From the NCBI GenBank assembly GCA_963580285.1, contig OY757015.1, positions 134,114,029 through 134,178,028 of the forward strand: a stretch of 64,000 nucleotides of DNA, given 5' to 3'. Positions 21,712 through 32,557 of this stretch are shown piece by piece. The first letter of the stretch is position 1. Each line of letters opens with the position of its first letter. The position numbers were made by a program, and so were the translations under genes. Source of the stretch: Lucinisca nassula (lineage: Eukaryota > Mollusca > Bivalvia > Lucinida > Lucinidae). The notes under the pieces are model-generated. The model was given only the letters and a program-made list of their open reading frames with translations, did not search any database and was not told the DNA's origin.

Positions 21712-23215
21712 CAGTGATTTTTTTACCCCTGCGTCCTGCGTCCAGGACGCACAAATAGGACTGAGGACGCACGATCATAAAATATGTGCGTCCATCGGAC
21801 GCAAATATTTCATGGGCGAAAAATCCAACTTTCGTTTTCACTGCCGTAAATATCGGCGGAAGTGATAAAATACCGCACTTTTACCGAACCTTCAACTGCC
21901 CAACGAGTCACCGAAAAATCGATACAGGTACAATTTAATGATCCAACCAAAAGACGAGAATCCCCTACATCCAAAATGAGCCCAAACTTTCACACAAGCA
22001 CGTTCAATGCGAACATCAAAGTTTTCCGCTATCCAAATCGCCGCCCACAAACCAACTCTACCAGTTGTCTGCATGTGATCGGTAAATGTGTCAATGACGT
22101 CATCCGATGCCAGCAACCCCGCACGTGTTTAATGCCATTGTTTTATTTTAATGAGCTGTATCCCGTTCTTAAAAAATGTTTGGAACCGGTAAAAAATATT
22201 TTCGCGATAGCTAAACGGTTGTGAATGGAGGTGGATAGAAAACGGCGCTTTGCACAGCCGAATTATCCCCAGCAGCTCCAACAACAGCTTTCGACTTTTC
22301 CCGCCAAGCCGAGCGTCTGCTATTTGGCGCCAAAACATAACCATTCACGATCCGTTTTTATAATGCATACATGTACCGTTAGATGTAGCTAATTGTCTGA
22401 GGTGCGAGTAAATCATTTTCACATTGATTGTGGATTAAATTTTATGATTGGGGAATAAACGCAAATTAGAGACATAACTTGACCATATTTTCACACCTCG
22501 TTCAAGTTGGCTTATCGCCAGAAATGAAAGACACGCGCCGCAGGGCAATCAAGCTTACTTGGCAATTATATGACAGGGATTAACATTAGTGTCATAATTG
22601 AACTGTTATAAATACACAGACAGTTTGACTCTGAATTGTCGACAAAGCCGGACAGTGCAGCACAATTATTGTGATTTACTTACTCTAGTTTTACTGTATT
22701 TAAGGACTCAAAAGACCGGGCATCCTAAGGTCAAAGTGCCCCTGCCCAGCGCGATTTGGGACTTGTACCTGGCGGCCGGGCAATGGGTTTGTCAGCCCCT
22801 GAACCTAGATAGCTGGTTTCCCAATCAGGGGAGGAAACGTTTGTCGACAATGGTTCGGAATATTATCTCCATTGTGCATGAAGTAAATTTCACGCACATG
22901 TTGAGGTGCGCATTTATCGAAAACGAAAGTAGAAAACATTACGGAAAATAGACTAAAAAACGTACACTTTAGCAGGATTTCTTTGGGCTAGTAAACAACA
23001 CAAGTTGTTGATTGATTCTGTTCATTGCAAATAATAGATACTAGACCGCATTATTTTTAACTAAGAATAATGGCATTTTATACTGAACCGATCTTTTTGT
23101 ACTTTCTTTTTTTCCCTCCAAATATTGGGACTCATACTTTCGGATTTGGGACGCACAGTTTTTTGGTTGAGCGAGTCCCAGGACGCATAGTTGAAAATTT
23201 GTAAAAAAATCACTG
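21712..23215. mobile_element. Core-sharing element 1 (1504 bp, CAGTGATTTTTTTAC ends)
   Basis: A perfect 15-bp inverted end, CAGTGATTTTTTTAC / GTAAAAAAATCACTG, is flanked by AGAGCT on both sides (21706-21711 and 23216-23221). Just inside both ends lie gcgtcc/ggacgc-rich stretches (ggacgcacaaataggactga; gagcgagtcccaggacgc). The middle, about 22070-22650, is shared with the elements at 24513 and 30823, which have different ends. A 120-codon open frame inside has no recognised motif. Confidence 0.78.
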
Positions 23216-23549
23216 AGAGCTGATCTTTTTCAATTCTAACACATTGAAAATCGTAAATATTACTGTTGTTTCATTCAAAATCTCCCAACCTTTAGCCATT
23301 GTGAGAAGAATCCCCACCAAAATTACTGACTGTAACACATGCACTTTTGTCTTCAGTGTGAGAAAATAATGTTTCAAAGTACACAAAAAATCTGTGATTG
23401 ACGTCATCATAAAACAGCAGCTTTTCATTTAATGCTCTTACGCCCTGTGATTTATTGCAGAAAAAATCGGAGAATATTTTTATTGCCTATAGGCAGGCTG
23501 TGTCACAACAAACAATAAGGATCTATGTTTCTCCTTATCATAATCAGGC

Positions 23550-23920
23550 CTCATATTTTTCAGGCATTTACAGGATTTCAGGCTTTTAGAGCTTGATATT
23601 TTTCTTGATTTCAGGCTTTTAGATTTTGATTTAAGTTCCTTTAGTCTGTTTAAAAAACTATTTAACCTGTATCCTGCTGAATAAATTTATTTTCCCACAC
23701 CCATTTCTGACTGTATGTCAACCAAATTACTTGATATTTTCACAGACTGCATTACAAACAGTGTAGATCCTGATCAGATGGCTTCTTCAGAAGCCATCTG
23801 ATCTGGATCTACACTGTTTGCAAAGGTAAAAGTTGTATCTTGTTCAGCAGGAAAAGGGTTGAAGCTGCAAAAACAGGCCTTTCAGGCAAGGAAAATCGTG
23901 GTCAGTATGAGGCCTGCATA
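23550..23920. repeat. Repeat 'aggcctcatatttttcagg ... gaggcctgc' with nested TTAA MITE
   Basis: The outer sequence (tcaggcatttacaggatttc, ggcttttagagcttgatatt) recurs at 47045-47104 and 49778-50140. The inner MITE (about 23663-23873) has ends aacctgtatcctgctgaa / ttcagcaggaaaagggtt and cassette P at 23757-23822. Confidence 0.7.
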
Positions 23921-23993
23921 ATGTGTTCATGTACCTGAATTTTGAGTTGGATATTTTCTCTATGAAGAAAATGAACCTTCATCAAGCTTATTA

Positions 23994-24241
23994 TCATTTC
24001 GAAAACAAGCCTATATACTTTGACCGCCTTGAACCCCACTTTTATACAGTGAAACTTGGGTTTACAGGGGTAAACCTTATTTTTATTATTTCTGCTCCAA
24101 AATAAGGAGGCGGTTCTAACCATTATCTACAATCTATATTTTGAATAGAAATAGGAAAAATATCAAGTTTTCATCGTAAAATTTTCATTTTTTCGGTGGT
24201 ACAGTTTACAATGCATTTGTATAGGGGTGTTTTCATAATGG
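23994..24241. mobile_element. MITE H copy
   Basis: Ends tttcgaaaacaagcctata and tataggggtgttttcataat. The interior aligns with 18778-19056 (gaaccccacttttatacagt, cttgggtttacaggggtaaa). Confidence 0.68.
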
Positions 24242-24512
24242 AACCTTAGCAATCACAACCAAAATACTTAAAAAGCACACAGGCTTGAGTTTACAGTATT
24301 TTCATGAAGAAACAACAACTATAAAGAATGCATTGTATTAACCCATTGAATACAAGAGGACTCTTCCATTGCTGTATGTTGGAAAGTCCATTTGTCATAT
24401 AAGGGGTGTCAGTCCTATGTTTTGGTTTTTATTCAATTTTTGATGGAAAATTCTGTTGTATGCCATGTTAACAAGTCCATGACATGAATGACCCTGTAAA
24501 CCCCACTTTATA

Positions 24513-25624
24513 CAGTATAGCTCCAATATATCGCGGTAGTCGGGGGCCATAGCCTGAAAACCGCGATGTGGTCGGAGCGCGATATAAGTCGCGGTAGTTT
24601 GCCGAGATGCCACTACAAGTCGCGGTGATAGTTTGGTGAGAACCGTTTATCAATCCACACTAATGGCTGTCAGTAATGCTATCAGCCGTATTTCACCATT
24701 AAAGTAGGTTCAGAATTACTCAGTGACAGAACAAACAAAGGGGACTGTGTCTACCAATTAACTTACATTCGAGAACAGCTGAAAATCTGCGTCTGAAAAC
24801 ATGTGATTGCTAAAATGTCAAAACAGGACGCCATTTGGATTTGTGGGTTCCCCTGGTTGTCTTTAACGGGTGACGGCCAAGGGGCACAACTACCATAATG
24901 GCTTAGCGCTAAAGCAATTATAGTTGTTTCCCTTGGCTTGCCTGATCTCAGAATCATTAAAAGTAGCGGTTGGAAAAAATTATTTAACGTCTACCACGGG
25001 CCGAAAAACTATACAACAACAAAACTATCATTTTATTGTGTTTTGATTGCGGGCAAGTGTAAAAAAAATCGTCTACACTGTCAGTCTTTTTGAGTCCTTA
25101 AATAAGGTAAAACTAGACCAGTAAGTAAATCGCAATAATTGCTGCACTGTCAATTGAGAGACAAACCATCTGTGTATTTATTACGTTTCAGGTATGACAC
25201 TATTGCTAATCCCTGTCATATAATTGCCACCCTGCGGTGCGTGTCTATAAGGTGTGAAAATATGGTCAAGTTATGTCTCTAATTGGCGTTTATCTTCCAA
25301 TCATAAAATTTAATCCACAATCAATGTGAAAATGATTTAATCTCTCCTCAGACAATTAGCTACATCTAACGGTAGATGTTTGCATCATAAAAACGGACTT
25401 TTCTGCGATCTCGTGAATGGTTATGTTTTGGCGCTAAATAGCAGACGCTGGCCGGGAAAAGTCAAACACTGTTGGGGCCTGGTTTACCTGGTTTTAAATA
25501 AATTTAAAACTCTATTTTTTTTTAATTATGAATTTTTGAGGAAAAAAAAAATGGGATCCACGGCGCGACCGCGATAGATTGGACATTGCGAAATATAAGA
25601 ACGCGATATATTGGAGCTATACTG
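24513..25624. mobile_element. Core-sharing element 2 (1112 bp, CAGTATAGCTCC ends, TA target)
   Basis: Ends CAGTATAGCTCCAATATATC and GATATATTGGAGCTATACTG are perfect complements over 20 bp and continue into a cgcg. TA flanks both sides. The interior, about 25085-25460, is the reverse complement of the core of the element at 21712 (attgcgtttattccc-like, cataacttgaccatattttc, ggcgccaaaacataa). It is inserted in another hairpin repeat (host accccacttta ... aggggtatac). Confidence 0.82.
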
Positions 25625-25639
25625 TATTGAGAAGACTGG

Positions 25640-25770
25640 GGTTAACAGGGGTATACATTATTTTCCTTATTTCTGCTCCAAGTTATAGGTTGTAGGTACT
25701 CGTTGGAACTGCCTCAGTGAGTTGGTTCGAACCAGCACCTGCAACCTCTTTTTGAAATAGGTAAGAATAA
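25640..25770. repeat. Palindromic GTGGGTAC-type repeat (host of element 24513)
   Basis: ataggttgtaggtactcgtt ggaactgcctcagtgag / ggttcgaaccagcacctgca acctc is a worn hairpin. Confidence 0.6.
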
Positions 25771-26017
25771 TGTCACACATTTTCATACGAAAATTAACTG
25801 GTTTGGAGATATGGATGCATGAATGTGTTACCGAAATCACTGTGGAAAGATGAAGCAGAACAGTCACGGAAAAATCAGGGAATTTTGATAATTTTTCAAG
25901 GTCATTGAAAAGTCAGGGATTATGATAAAGGTCACTGAAATTTTACGTTTCAAATAAGGTATGGAAAACCTCAAGGAATTTTTGTAAAATAAAGAAAAAC
26001 AGCTATTAATTTGACAG

Positions 26018-26322
26018 CCAGCCTTGGTAGCTCAGTCAGATGCGCGTCTGATTGATGATCAGGAGGATGAGGGTTCGATACCTGCCGGGGTTGACAACAT
26101 TCTTTCGTGGAGATTGATCATGAAATCTTTTCTACGGTCATTCTCACCCTTCGGCTGATAAAAGAAGGGCAGTTGTCAGTTTCTGGCAAAAGAATGTGCA
26201 CTGTACTTGTTAACCACTTAAGTATAAGCCTGCCCAGGAAAAGTGTGGATAGGTAAACTAACTAGCTCAAAAATGACATAGTGTTGACTGGGCAGTTAAA
26301 CTCCAATAAAAACAAACAAACG
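26018..26322 (+). repeat. SINE A, best full-length copy
   Basis: The head is gccttggtagctcagtcaga (A box) and ggttcgatacctgcc (B box). The body is acattctttcgtggagattg, agttgtcagtttctggcaaa and ttaaccacttaagtataagc, and the tail is aaacaaacaaac. A tRNA-like head of about 75 bp plus a body of about 210 bp. Confidence 0.85.
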
Positions 26323-26379
26323 AATTAATTTGACAATTTGGAAGTGAAGTGAGACATGAAAGATTGCTTTAGGGAGGAA

Positions 26380-26570
26380 AACTGCTTTCTCCTTAATGGG
26401 GGCAGAGTTGCATGGGGGAAATGGGCTTAAAGCGTCTCAGAATGGCCATATCTGGTCCACTTTCGTAATACCTAGGTTACTTTATGGGCTGGAGACCCAA
26501 CTCTTGAAACCCAAAGATGTAGAAAATCTTGAAAAATTTCAAAGGAAATGCCTGAAACAAATTCAGGGAC
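26380..26570 (+). pseudogene. LINE reverse transcriptase C-terminal fragment
   Basis: The frame from 26396 reads GLKASQNGHIWSTFVIPRLL then YGLETQLLKPKDVENLEKFQ and RKCLKQIQG. 'F.iPRLLYGLE...L...D...LEkFQR..LKqIQ' is the familiar region just after the RT domain of many animal non-LTR retrotransposons. The fragment is isolated, with no upstream RT motifs, and joins directly to SINE B sequence. Confidence 0.65.
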
Positions 26571-26800
26571 ACGAGTACTGGTAAACCACTTAGAGGATCT
26601 AAGCCTGATCAGGCAAAGCGATGTGAGTGTCGGACCATCCATGCTTATAAACCCTATTGGTTTCATTGGGTGACAGGGCTTGAGATGTCATTTCATCTCA
26701 ATGTCGGGTAAATGTCCCACAAATTTGAAGCAACGTCTCCAAAATGACCTTTACAGTGTTGATAAGGACTTAATTCTCAGATCAAACAAACAAACCAATG
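26571..26800 (+). repeat. SINE B 3' portion fused to a LINE fragment
   Basis: It starts at cacgagtactggtaaaccac, lacking the SINE B 5' third, and runs to tcagatcaaacaaacaaacc. Confidence 0.75.
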
Positions 26801-27055
26801 CAAACAAACAATATGTACATGTAGTAAAATTCTTATATGATATTGCCGGTATTTTATATTTTGCATGTAAATGTTTGAAATAAATACTGTTTATACCAAA
26901 ATTCTTATATTCAGACCACATTTGGGACTGTTCACAAGTCTCGAAGGTTGTCTCTTTTCCTAGGGGGTACTGGGCGTAGAAATTGCAAAGAGAGAATAAA
27001 TGAAATCATTTAAATATGTTATAAAAAAAAAAGTCTTAATTTCACCTGGTTTTAA

Positions 27056-27555
27056 CCGCATCCCCACCCGTTAGGGCTTGGAAAAATAGATCAAGTAACA
27101 TGGTGCTTCCTTGCAGAGCTGAAATTAACCCTTATCTTGCTTAATATTCGTTTAAACCACACCCATTTCTGTCTATGAACCAATCAAATTACTTTATGTA
27201 ATTTATTGCTACGAATTCATAAACAGCATGCCAAACAGTGTAGATCCTGATCAGATGGCTTCTTCAGAAGCCATCTGATCTGGATCTACATTGTTTGCAA
27301 AGATAGGGGTTGTCGTGAACAGCAAGATAAGGGTTAAACGGACATTGACTGCTGGTAAACTGCTTAGGTCAAAGACTGTCCAGGAAAAGTAGTGCAACTT
27401 GGACCACTCCGTAAACCCTTGTGGTTTCTTTGGATGGTAGGACTTGAGATGTCATTTGAATGTCAGGTAAAAGCCACACAAAGTCGGAAGCAAAGCCTCC
27501 AAAATGACCTAAATAGTGTTGATGGATGTGTAAAACCTCAACACAAGCAAATAAA
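27056..27555 (+). repeat. SINE B (diverged), split by TTAA MITE
   Basis: The first part (cacccgttagggcttggaaa ... cagagctgaaa) ends at 27124 and the rest (ggacattgactgctggtaaa ... caacacaagcaaataaaa) resumes at 27338. Confidence 0.7.
27125..27337. mobile_element. TTAA-flanked MITE (piggyBac-like) with cassette P
   Basis: TTAA at 27125-27128 and 27334-27337. Ends CCCTTATCTTGCT / AGCAAGATAAGGG are perfect inverted repeats. The cassette is at 27232-27300. It interrupts SINE B, proving insertion. Confidence 0.82.
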
Positions 27556-27561
27556 AACCTG

Positions 27562-27803
27562 AAGCCAGTTATTCAAAACTAATGTCGTCGTTAGTTAACA
27601 TATCGTTAAAATTTTGATCCTTTAATATGACAAATTTACTAATATTTTGCTGAAAAAACGAGCGCAGCTTTTGCAGATGCAAAAGCTGCTCTCATTTTTT
27701 CAGCAAAAATCACACTGTAATAGATATTTGCTTGCTAGAACAGTTAACAATTTGACCACTAACGAGCTTGTTAAGCTAATAATGCTTTGAACAACTGGCC
27801 CCT
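27562..27803. mobile_element. MITE C copy
   Basis: Ends gccagttattcaaaactaat and gctttgaacaactggccc. The centre is gagcgcagcttttgcagatg / caaaagctgctctcattttt. Confidence 0.72.
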
Positions 27804-27808
27804 GGTCT

Positions 27809-28196
27809 TAACCCTTGTCCAGCTGAACACAAACACTCACACCTTTGCAAAAAGTGTAGCATTAAAATCAGATGGCTTCTGAAGTCATTTGATCAGAATC
27901 TACCTTGTTTGTCATTTGACTATATCAACTACAGTAAAATTCCTATATTAAGACCACCTTTGGGACTGTTAAAAATGTAAGACCACTTTTGAACAGTCCC
28001 AAAGGCAGTCCATGACCAGAGGACACTGTATGCAGAAAACACCAAGAAAGAATAACTACAACCTACTAAGTAAGGTTTTTAAAGCAGAATTAGTCTTAAT
28101 TTTAGGTGGTCTTAGTAGCAGAATTTCCCTGTAATTTTACTGATTGATAGTGAAATGGGTAAGGCAAGATTAATTTATGCAGCAGGACAAGGGTTA
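27809..28196. mobile_element. TTAA-type MITE interrupted by MITE T
   Basis: It begins ttaacccttgtccagctgaa and ends gcaggacaagggtta. MITE T is inserted at 27932-28131 with TA on both sides. Confidence 0.7.
27932..28131. mobile_element. MITE T copy nested in TTAA MITE
   Basis: CAGTAAAATTCCTATATTAA ... AGCAGAATTTCCCTG, flanked by TA (27930-27931 and 28132-28133). Confidence 0.78.
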
Positions 28197-28371
28197 GTAG
28201 CAGACTTTCACTGTATACCGGTTAAGGCTGGCACGATTAATAGGAAAATCAATTATTCAATGGATAAACTCCACAAAAATGATTATCATTTCTGATTTGC
28301 TTGTAATTGATTATTTGATAAGAAAAGTTTCCTACCCAAAGTTGGGCCTAAAATAGCTGTTCGAGTGGCAA

Positions 28372-28436
28372 ACAGTGCAGACCCAGATGAGACGCCGCGT
28401 TCTGCGGCGTCACATCTGGGTCTACACTATTTCCTC
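28372..28436. repeat. Palindromic cassette P
   Basis: aacagtgcagacccagatga gacgccgcg / cggcgtcacatctgggtcta cacta. A long hairpin with a variant GACGCC stem instead of ATGGCTTC. Confidence 0.75.
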
Positions 28437-28637
28437 AGGTCTGTCTGTTCAAATACATATGGCAAAGTACAGCATATGGTAGGAGTCATGCTCAGACAGA
28501 AAGCCAGACAGGTAAAATTATGACAAAATCTTCAGTGATTACTAATTGATTATTGATCGCAATGACAGGAATGATAATCGATTATCTTTTCAGCTCCGAT
28601 TAGCGAGCCCTAATACCGGTATGTGCATTTATTTCAG

Positions 28638-28738
28638 AGCTACACTCATATATGGGACCAGAGAGGAAGCAGAGAAATGTGTAGAAGACAATAAAGAGCT
28701 TGAAGTTGAGGAGAAGAAAATTAAAATGGTACTTATAA
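28638..28738 (+). CDS. Exon e: second half of second RRM (RNP1 side)
   Basis: Acceptor tttatttcag, donor ATAAgtaagt. ATLIYGTREEAEKCVEDNKE then LEVEEKKIKMVLI reads as the third strand, second helix and fourth strand of an RRM. Aromatic residues are sparse in the RNP1-like strand (ATLIYG rather than GFAFV), so RNA contacts may differ from the norm. A SINE begins only about 27 bp after the donor. Confidence 0.86.
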
Positions 28739-28765
28739 GTAAGTATCATACTTATATGTTTATCG

Positions 28766-29066
28766 GCCCCCGCCCATCGTGGCTTGAAGAAATATATGGG
28801 CTGCATGATACTTCCACGCAAAGCTGAAACCGACCCGCACACAAGTACTGGTAAGCCGCTTAGAGGATCTACGCCTGCCCAGGCAAAGCGTTGCGAGTCG
28901 GCCTGTCCATGCTTATAAACCCTATCGGTTTCATTGGCTGGCAGGGATTGAGATGTCATTTCATCTCAGTGTCGGGTAAAAGTCCCACAAAATTGGAAGC
29001 AACATCTCCAAAATGACCTAAATGGTGTTGATGTGCACGTTAAACCTCAAATCAAACAAACATTCT
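28766..29066 (+). repeat. SINE B, starting 27 bp after an exon donor
   Basis: From ggcccccgcccatcgtggct to aacctcaaatcaaacaaaca. Near full length. Confidence 0.82.
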
Positions 29067-29234
29067 AATATGCCAATGCGAAAATGCTCTGCATAGCAAA
29101 AAAGGCAGGTAACTTTTGTATAGCCACTTTTTTCCCAAATTATGAAAAAAGGATGGCAAAAGATAATGGGGCGCAAACCAAATAAAAATATGTTTGTTTA
29201 GGGTTTCATGTCAGAAAAAAAGTAGATACTGTAA

Positions 29235-29350
29235 TGATCCTAAGTATTGGGACAGATAGGCCTAAGGAAACAGTGCAGAGCCAGATCAGACTGCTCCTTT
29301 AGGAGCAGTCTGATCAGGGTCTACACTGTTTGCCATTCTGTCTGCACCTC
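29235..29350. mobile_element. MITE (gatcctaagtattggg end) with cassette P
   Basis: tgatcctaagtattgggaca gataggcctaagg, cassette at 29267-29334, then gccattctgtctgcacctc. An inverted copy lies at 51345-51482. Confidence 0.62.
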
Positions 29351-30053
29351 TTGGACTCCTTACTGGATTGTGAAACAAATTTGTTTAAATTTTAAGAGAA
29401 TTATAGCCAAGTCCTCAAGGTGTCCGAATTTTTAGGATTTTTTCTGTAAGGAAGTTTCTATGATGAATATTTTATAAGATATATAGCTCCAGACCAATCA
29501 GGATAAGTTTTCTTATTTCTTGTCCAGTTGTGGGTACTTCTAAGTACCCACAGCATATGTTTTCATGGAGAAATAAGAAAAAATAATCCCCAAATTTCCC
29601 GCAGTAATCCATCTTATCTGGAGCTAAGGGGGTCCCCGCACATCAGGGCTTGAAGAAATTGCAAAAAAAATTAGGTAGGGTCAGGCTCATGAAATATTTA
29701 ACCCTTAAGATGCCGAGAAAAACTATATATCTGAAAATGTCTGGTTATGTTGTCTGCTTAATTTTTTTGCAAACTTTTTAAAAATATTTTTGCATACAGG
29801 CAAATAGTGTGGACCAAAATCAGAGCAGTCTGACTTGGGTCCACACTGTTTGCAAAAATGACTTTTAAAGTAACCAGTAAACGACAAAACAGACGACAAT
29901 TGTCGTGACTGGCATGTTATGGGTTTAGCCGCATAGTTTGCCATTTGTGAACCACATAGGTACAGATCACCTTGCACATACATGCACCTGATCAATGCCT
30001 CTGTGTTTTCTGCTTGGGTAGAACAGTACCTTTAGTTTCTAAACCTGAAATTT

Positions 30054-30279
30054 AACCCATTTTGTGCGGGAAACCCCCGAAGGATATGTTGGGAAACAGT
30101 GCAGGCCCAGATCAGACGCCGCAGAACGCAGCGTCTGATCAGCGCCTGCACTATTTGCTAACATAATTTTCCGTCAGAAATGCAATAAAAACAAAAAATA
30201 GGCCTGACACCCCTTATATGACAAGTGGACTTGTCCAGCATATAGCAATGGAAGAGTCCACTAGTACGCAACGGATTAA
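30054..30279. mobile_element. MITE (TAACCCATTTTGTGCGG) with cassette P, uninterrupted
   Basis: It begins taacccattttgtgcgggaa and ends tactagtacgcaacggatta-like sequence. The cassette (aacagtgcaggcccagatca ... gatcagcgcctgcactattt) is at 30094-30158. This is the empty-site reference for 11868-13595. Confidence 0.65.
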
Positions 30280-30357
30280 AGACTTGCTCTTCTGAGTAGC
30301 TGAGCAGGCCGATATGTGCCTTACTGTTGATCTTTGATGGCTCTTTTACCACAGCTT

Positions 30358-30662
30358 AGCAGCCCCTGCCCATCGGGGTTTGAAGAAATAGATGGGCTGC
30401 ATGATGTTTGCACGCAGAGCTGAAACCGACCGCACACGAGTACTAGTAAACGGCTTAGATGGAGCTAAGCCTGCCCAGGCAAAGCGGTGCGAGTCGGACC
30501 ATCCATGCTTATAAACCCTTTTGGTTTCATTGGGCGACAGGGCTTGAGATGTCATTTCATCTCAATGTCGGGTAAAAGTCCCACAAAATTGGAAGCAACG
30601 TTTCCAAAATGACCTATACAGTGTTGACGGGGATGTTAAACCCCAAATCAAACAAACAAACA
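30358..30662 (+). repeat. SINE B copy
   Basis: From agcccctgcccatcggggtt to ccccaaatcaaacaaacaaa. Confidence 0.82.
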
Positions 30663-30822
30663 AACCATAGATTAGTCAATTCTTGAGTCCCTAGAGAATT
30701 CCTCCATATGAGAAAGGATAATTTTCTTCTATCTTGCAAAATGTATGTTTAGTGCACTCATTAGCCTCAGTTAGGTTATTCTATTTAGTACACACAACAT
30801 ACATTTATATTATATTTCATTA

Positions 30823-31915
30823 CACTGCAACCTCGTTATAGTGCTGATCGTTTAAGCGCGGAAATCAGTATAACGCAGTTGTTCCATGGCTCCCGAATTT
30901 TTTCCGTCTGGCGAGATTCCGCGCGTCCGAAATTGACTGGGGCGAACCGGCAGATTTTTTCGAGCGTCCGAAAGTGACGGGGGCGAATCAGCCGATTCGC
31001 TGAAATAGATTTGCGTCAAGCCGCAGACTTGCATCCGTGGCATAGTAGAGCTTCCGTGCATCCGAAATTTACTGGGGCGAACCGGCCGATTTTTTTTTTC
31101 CAGCGTCCGAAATTGACGGGGGCGAATCGGCCGATTAGCTGAAATAGATCTTTGACAACCCGCACACTTGAATCCGGCGCATAGAACTTCCGCGCATCCG
31201 AAATTGACTGGGGCGAATCGGCCGATTTTTTCCGAGCGTCCGAAATTGACGGGCGCGAATCAATGAGATGAAACCACCGCTACAGTTTTTTCTGCACGCG
31301 ATCGGTAAATGACATCATCGGACCCCAGCAACCCCACACGTGTCTTTTGTTTTATCTTAATGGGACGTTTCTCTTTCAATAATTGTTTGGAAACGGTAAA
31401 ACAATTCTCGATAGCAAAACGGTTGTGGAAAACAGTGCTTTATGTTAGCTCCGTGTCAATAACCAACAACAGCATACAGATGTGTTAACACGAATTTTTC
31501 TCCAACTTTTTCGCCAAGGGTCTGCTATTTGGCGCCAAAACATAATCATTCACGAGATAGTAGAATAGTCGTAGCAACTCGTCTTAGGAGCAATTAAATA
31601 ATTTTCACATTGATTGCGGATTAAATTTTATGATCTGGGAATAAACGCAAATTAGAGACATAACTTGACCATATTTTCACACCTTATAGACATGCACCGC
31701 AGGGTGGCAATTATATGACAGGGATTAACAATAGTGTCATAATTGAACCGTTATAAATCATCAAACAGTGTAAATCCAAATCAGATGTCTGTGGCGTCTT
31801 TCTGATGTGTCTGATCTGGGCTTGCCGGTGCCCCCAATTTTATAACGCGGTGATCACCACTAAGGCGGTTGGGATTCTTGGACCCCACCACCCACGTTAT
31901 AACGAGGTTGCAGTG
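30823..31915. mobile_element. Core-sharing element 3 (1093 bp, CACTGCAACCTCG ends, TA target)
   Basis: Ends CACTGCAACCTCGTTATA and TATAACGAGGTTGCAGTG are a perfect 18-bp inverted repeat flanked by TA. Inside are repeated cgtccgaaattgactggggc blocks (30920-31260) and, at 31295-31760, the core shared with the elements at 21712 and 24513. A decayed cassette P sits at about 31763-31822. Confidence 0.82.
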
Positions 31916-31919
31916 TATA

Positions 31920-32557
31920 TTGTTTGTTTGTTTGTATTGGAGTTTAACAGCCCAGTCAACACTATTTTAGATGGCCCCCACCCATCAGAGCTTAGAGAAA
32001 TAGATGGGCTGCATGATGCTTCCAAGCAGAGCTGAAACCGACCGCACACGAGTACTGGTAAACCGCTTTTAGGCTCTAAGCCTGCATAGGCAAAGCCGTT
32101 CGAGTCTGCCCGTTTATGCTTATAAACCCTATTGGTTTCATCGGGCAACAGGACTTGAAGTCATTTCATCTCGGTGTCGCGGGTAAAAGTCCCACAAAAT
32201 CGAAGCAACGTCTCCAAAATGACCTATACAGTGTTGATGGGGATGTTAAACCTCAAATCAAACAAACAAAAAAAAACACTTTTTTAGGCCATTTTTGAGC
32301 CGGTCAGTTTACCTATCCACACTTTTCCTGGGCAGGCTTATACGTAAGCGGTTAACCAGTACAGCGCACATTCTTTCCCCAGAAACTGACAACTGCCTTT
32401 CTTGAATCAGCGGAAGGGAGAGAATGACTGTAGAAAAGATTTCATGGTCAATCTCCACGAAAGAATGTTGCCGACCCCGGCAGGAATCGAACCCGCGTCC
32501 TGATCACCAGTCAGACGTGCATCCGACTGAGCTACCGAGGCCAGCCTCTTGAATCAG
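31920..32557 (-). repeat. SINE A (minus), interrupted by SINE B
   Basis: Tail side ttgtttgtattggagtttaa and cagcccagtcaacactattt at 31920-31967; the rest (ggccatttttgagccggtca ... gctaccgaggcc) at 32287-32550. The tRNA-like head is on the minus strand at about 32480-32545. Confidence 0.8.
31968..32285 (+). repeat. SINE B nested in SINE A
   Basis: From atggcccccacccatcagag to a long A-rich tail (aaacaaacaaaaaaaaac). The flanks cactatttta and cacttttttag look like a worn target duplication. Confidence 0.8.

Noticed and set aside
21862..22224. 120-codon protein inside core-sharing element 1
   Set aside because: No recognisable domain. The matching region of the element at 30823 does not keep the frame, so it is probably chance.
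32460..32545. tRNA gene (minus) with gctaccgaggcc end
   Set aside because: It is the head of SINE A; the same body follows as at 26018-26322.
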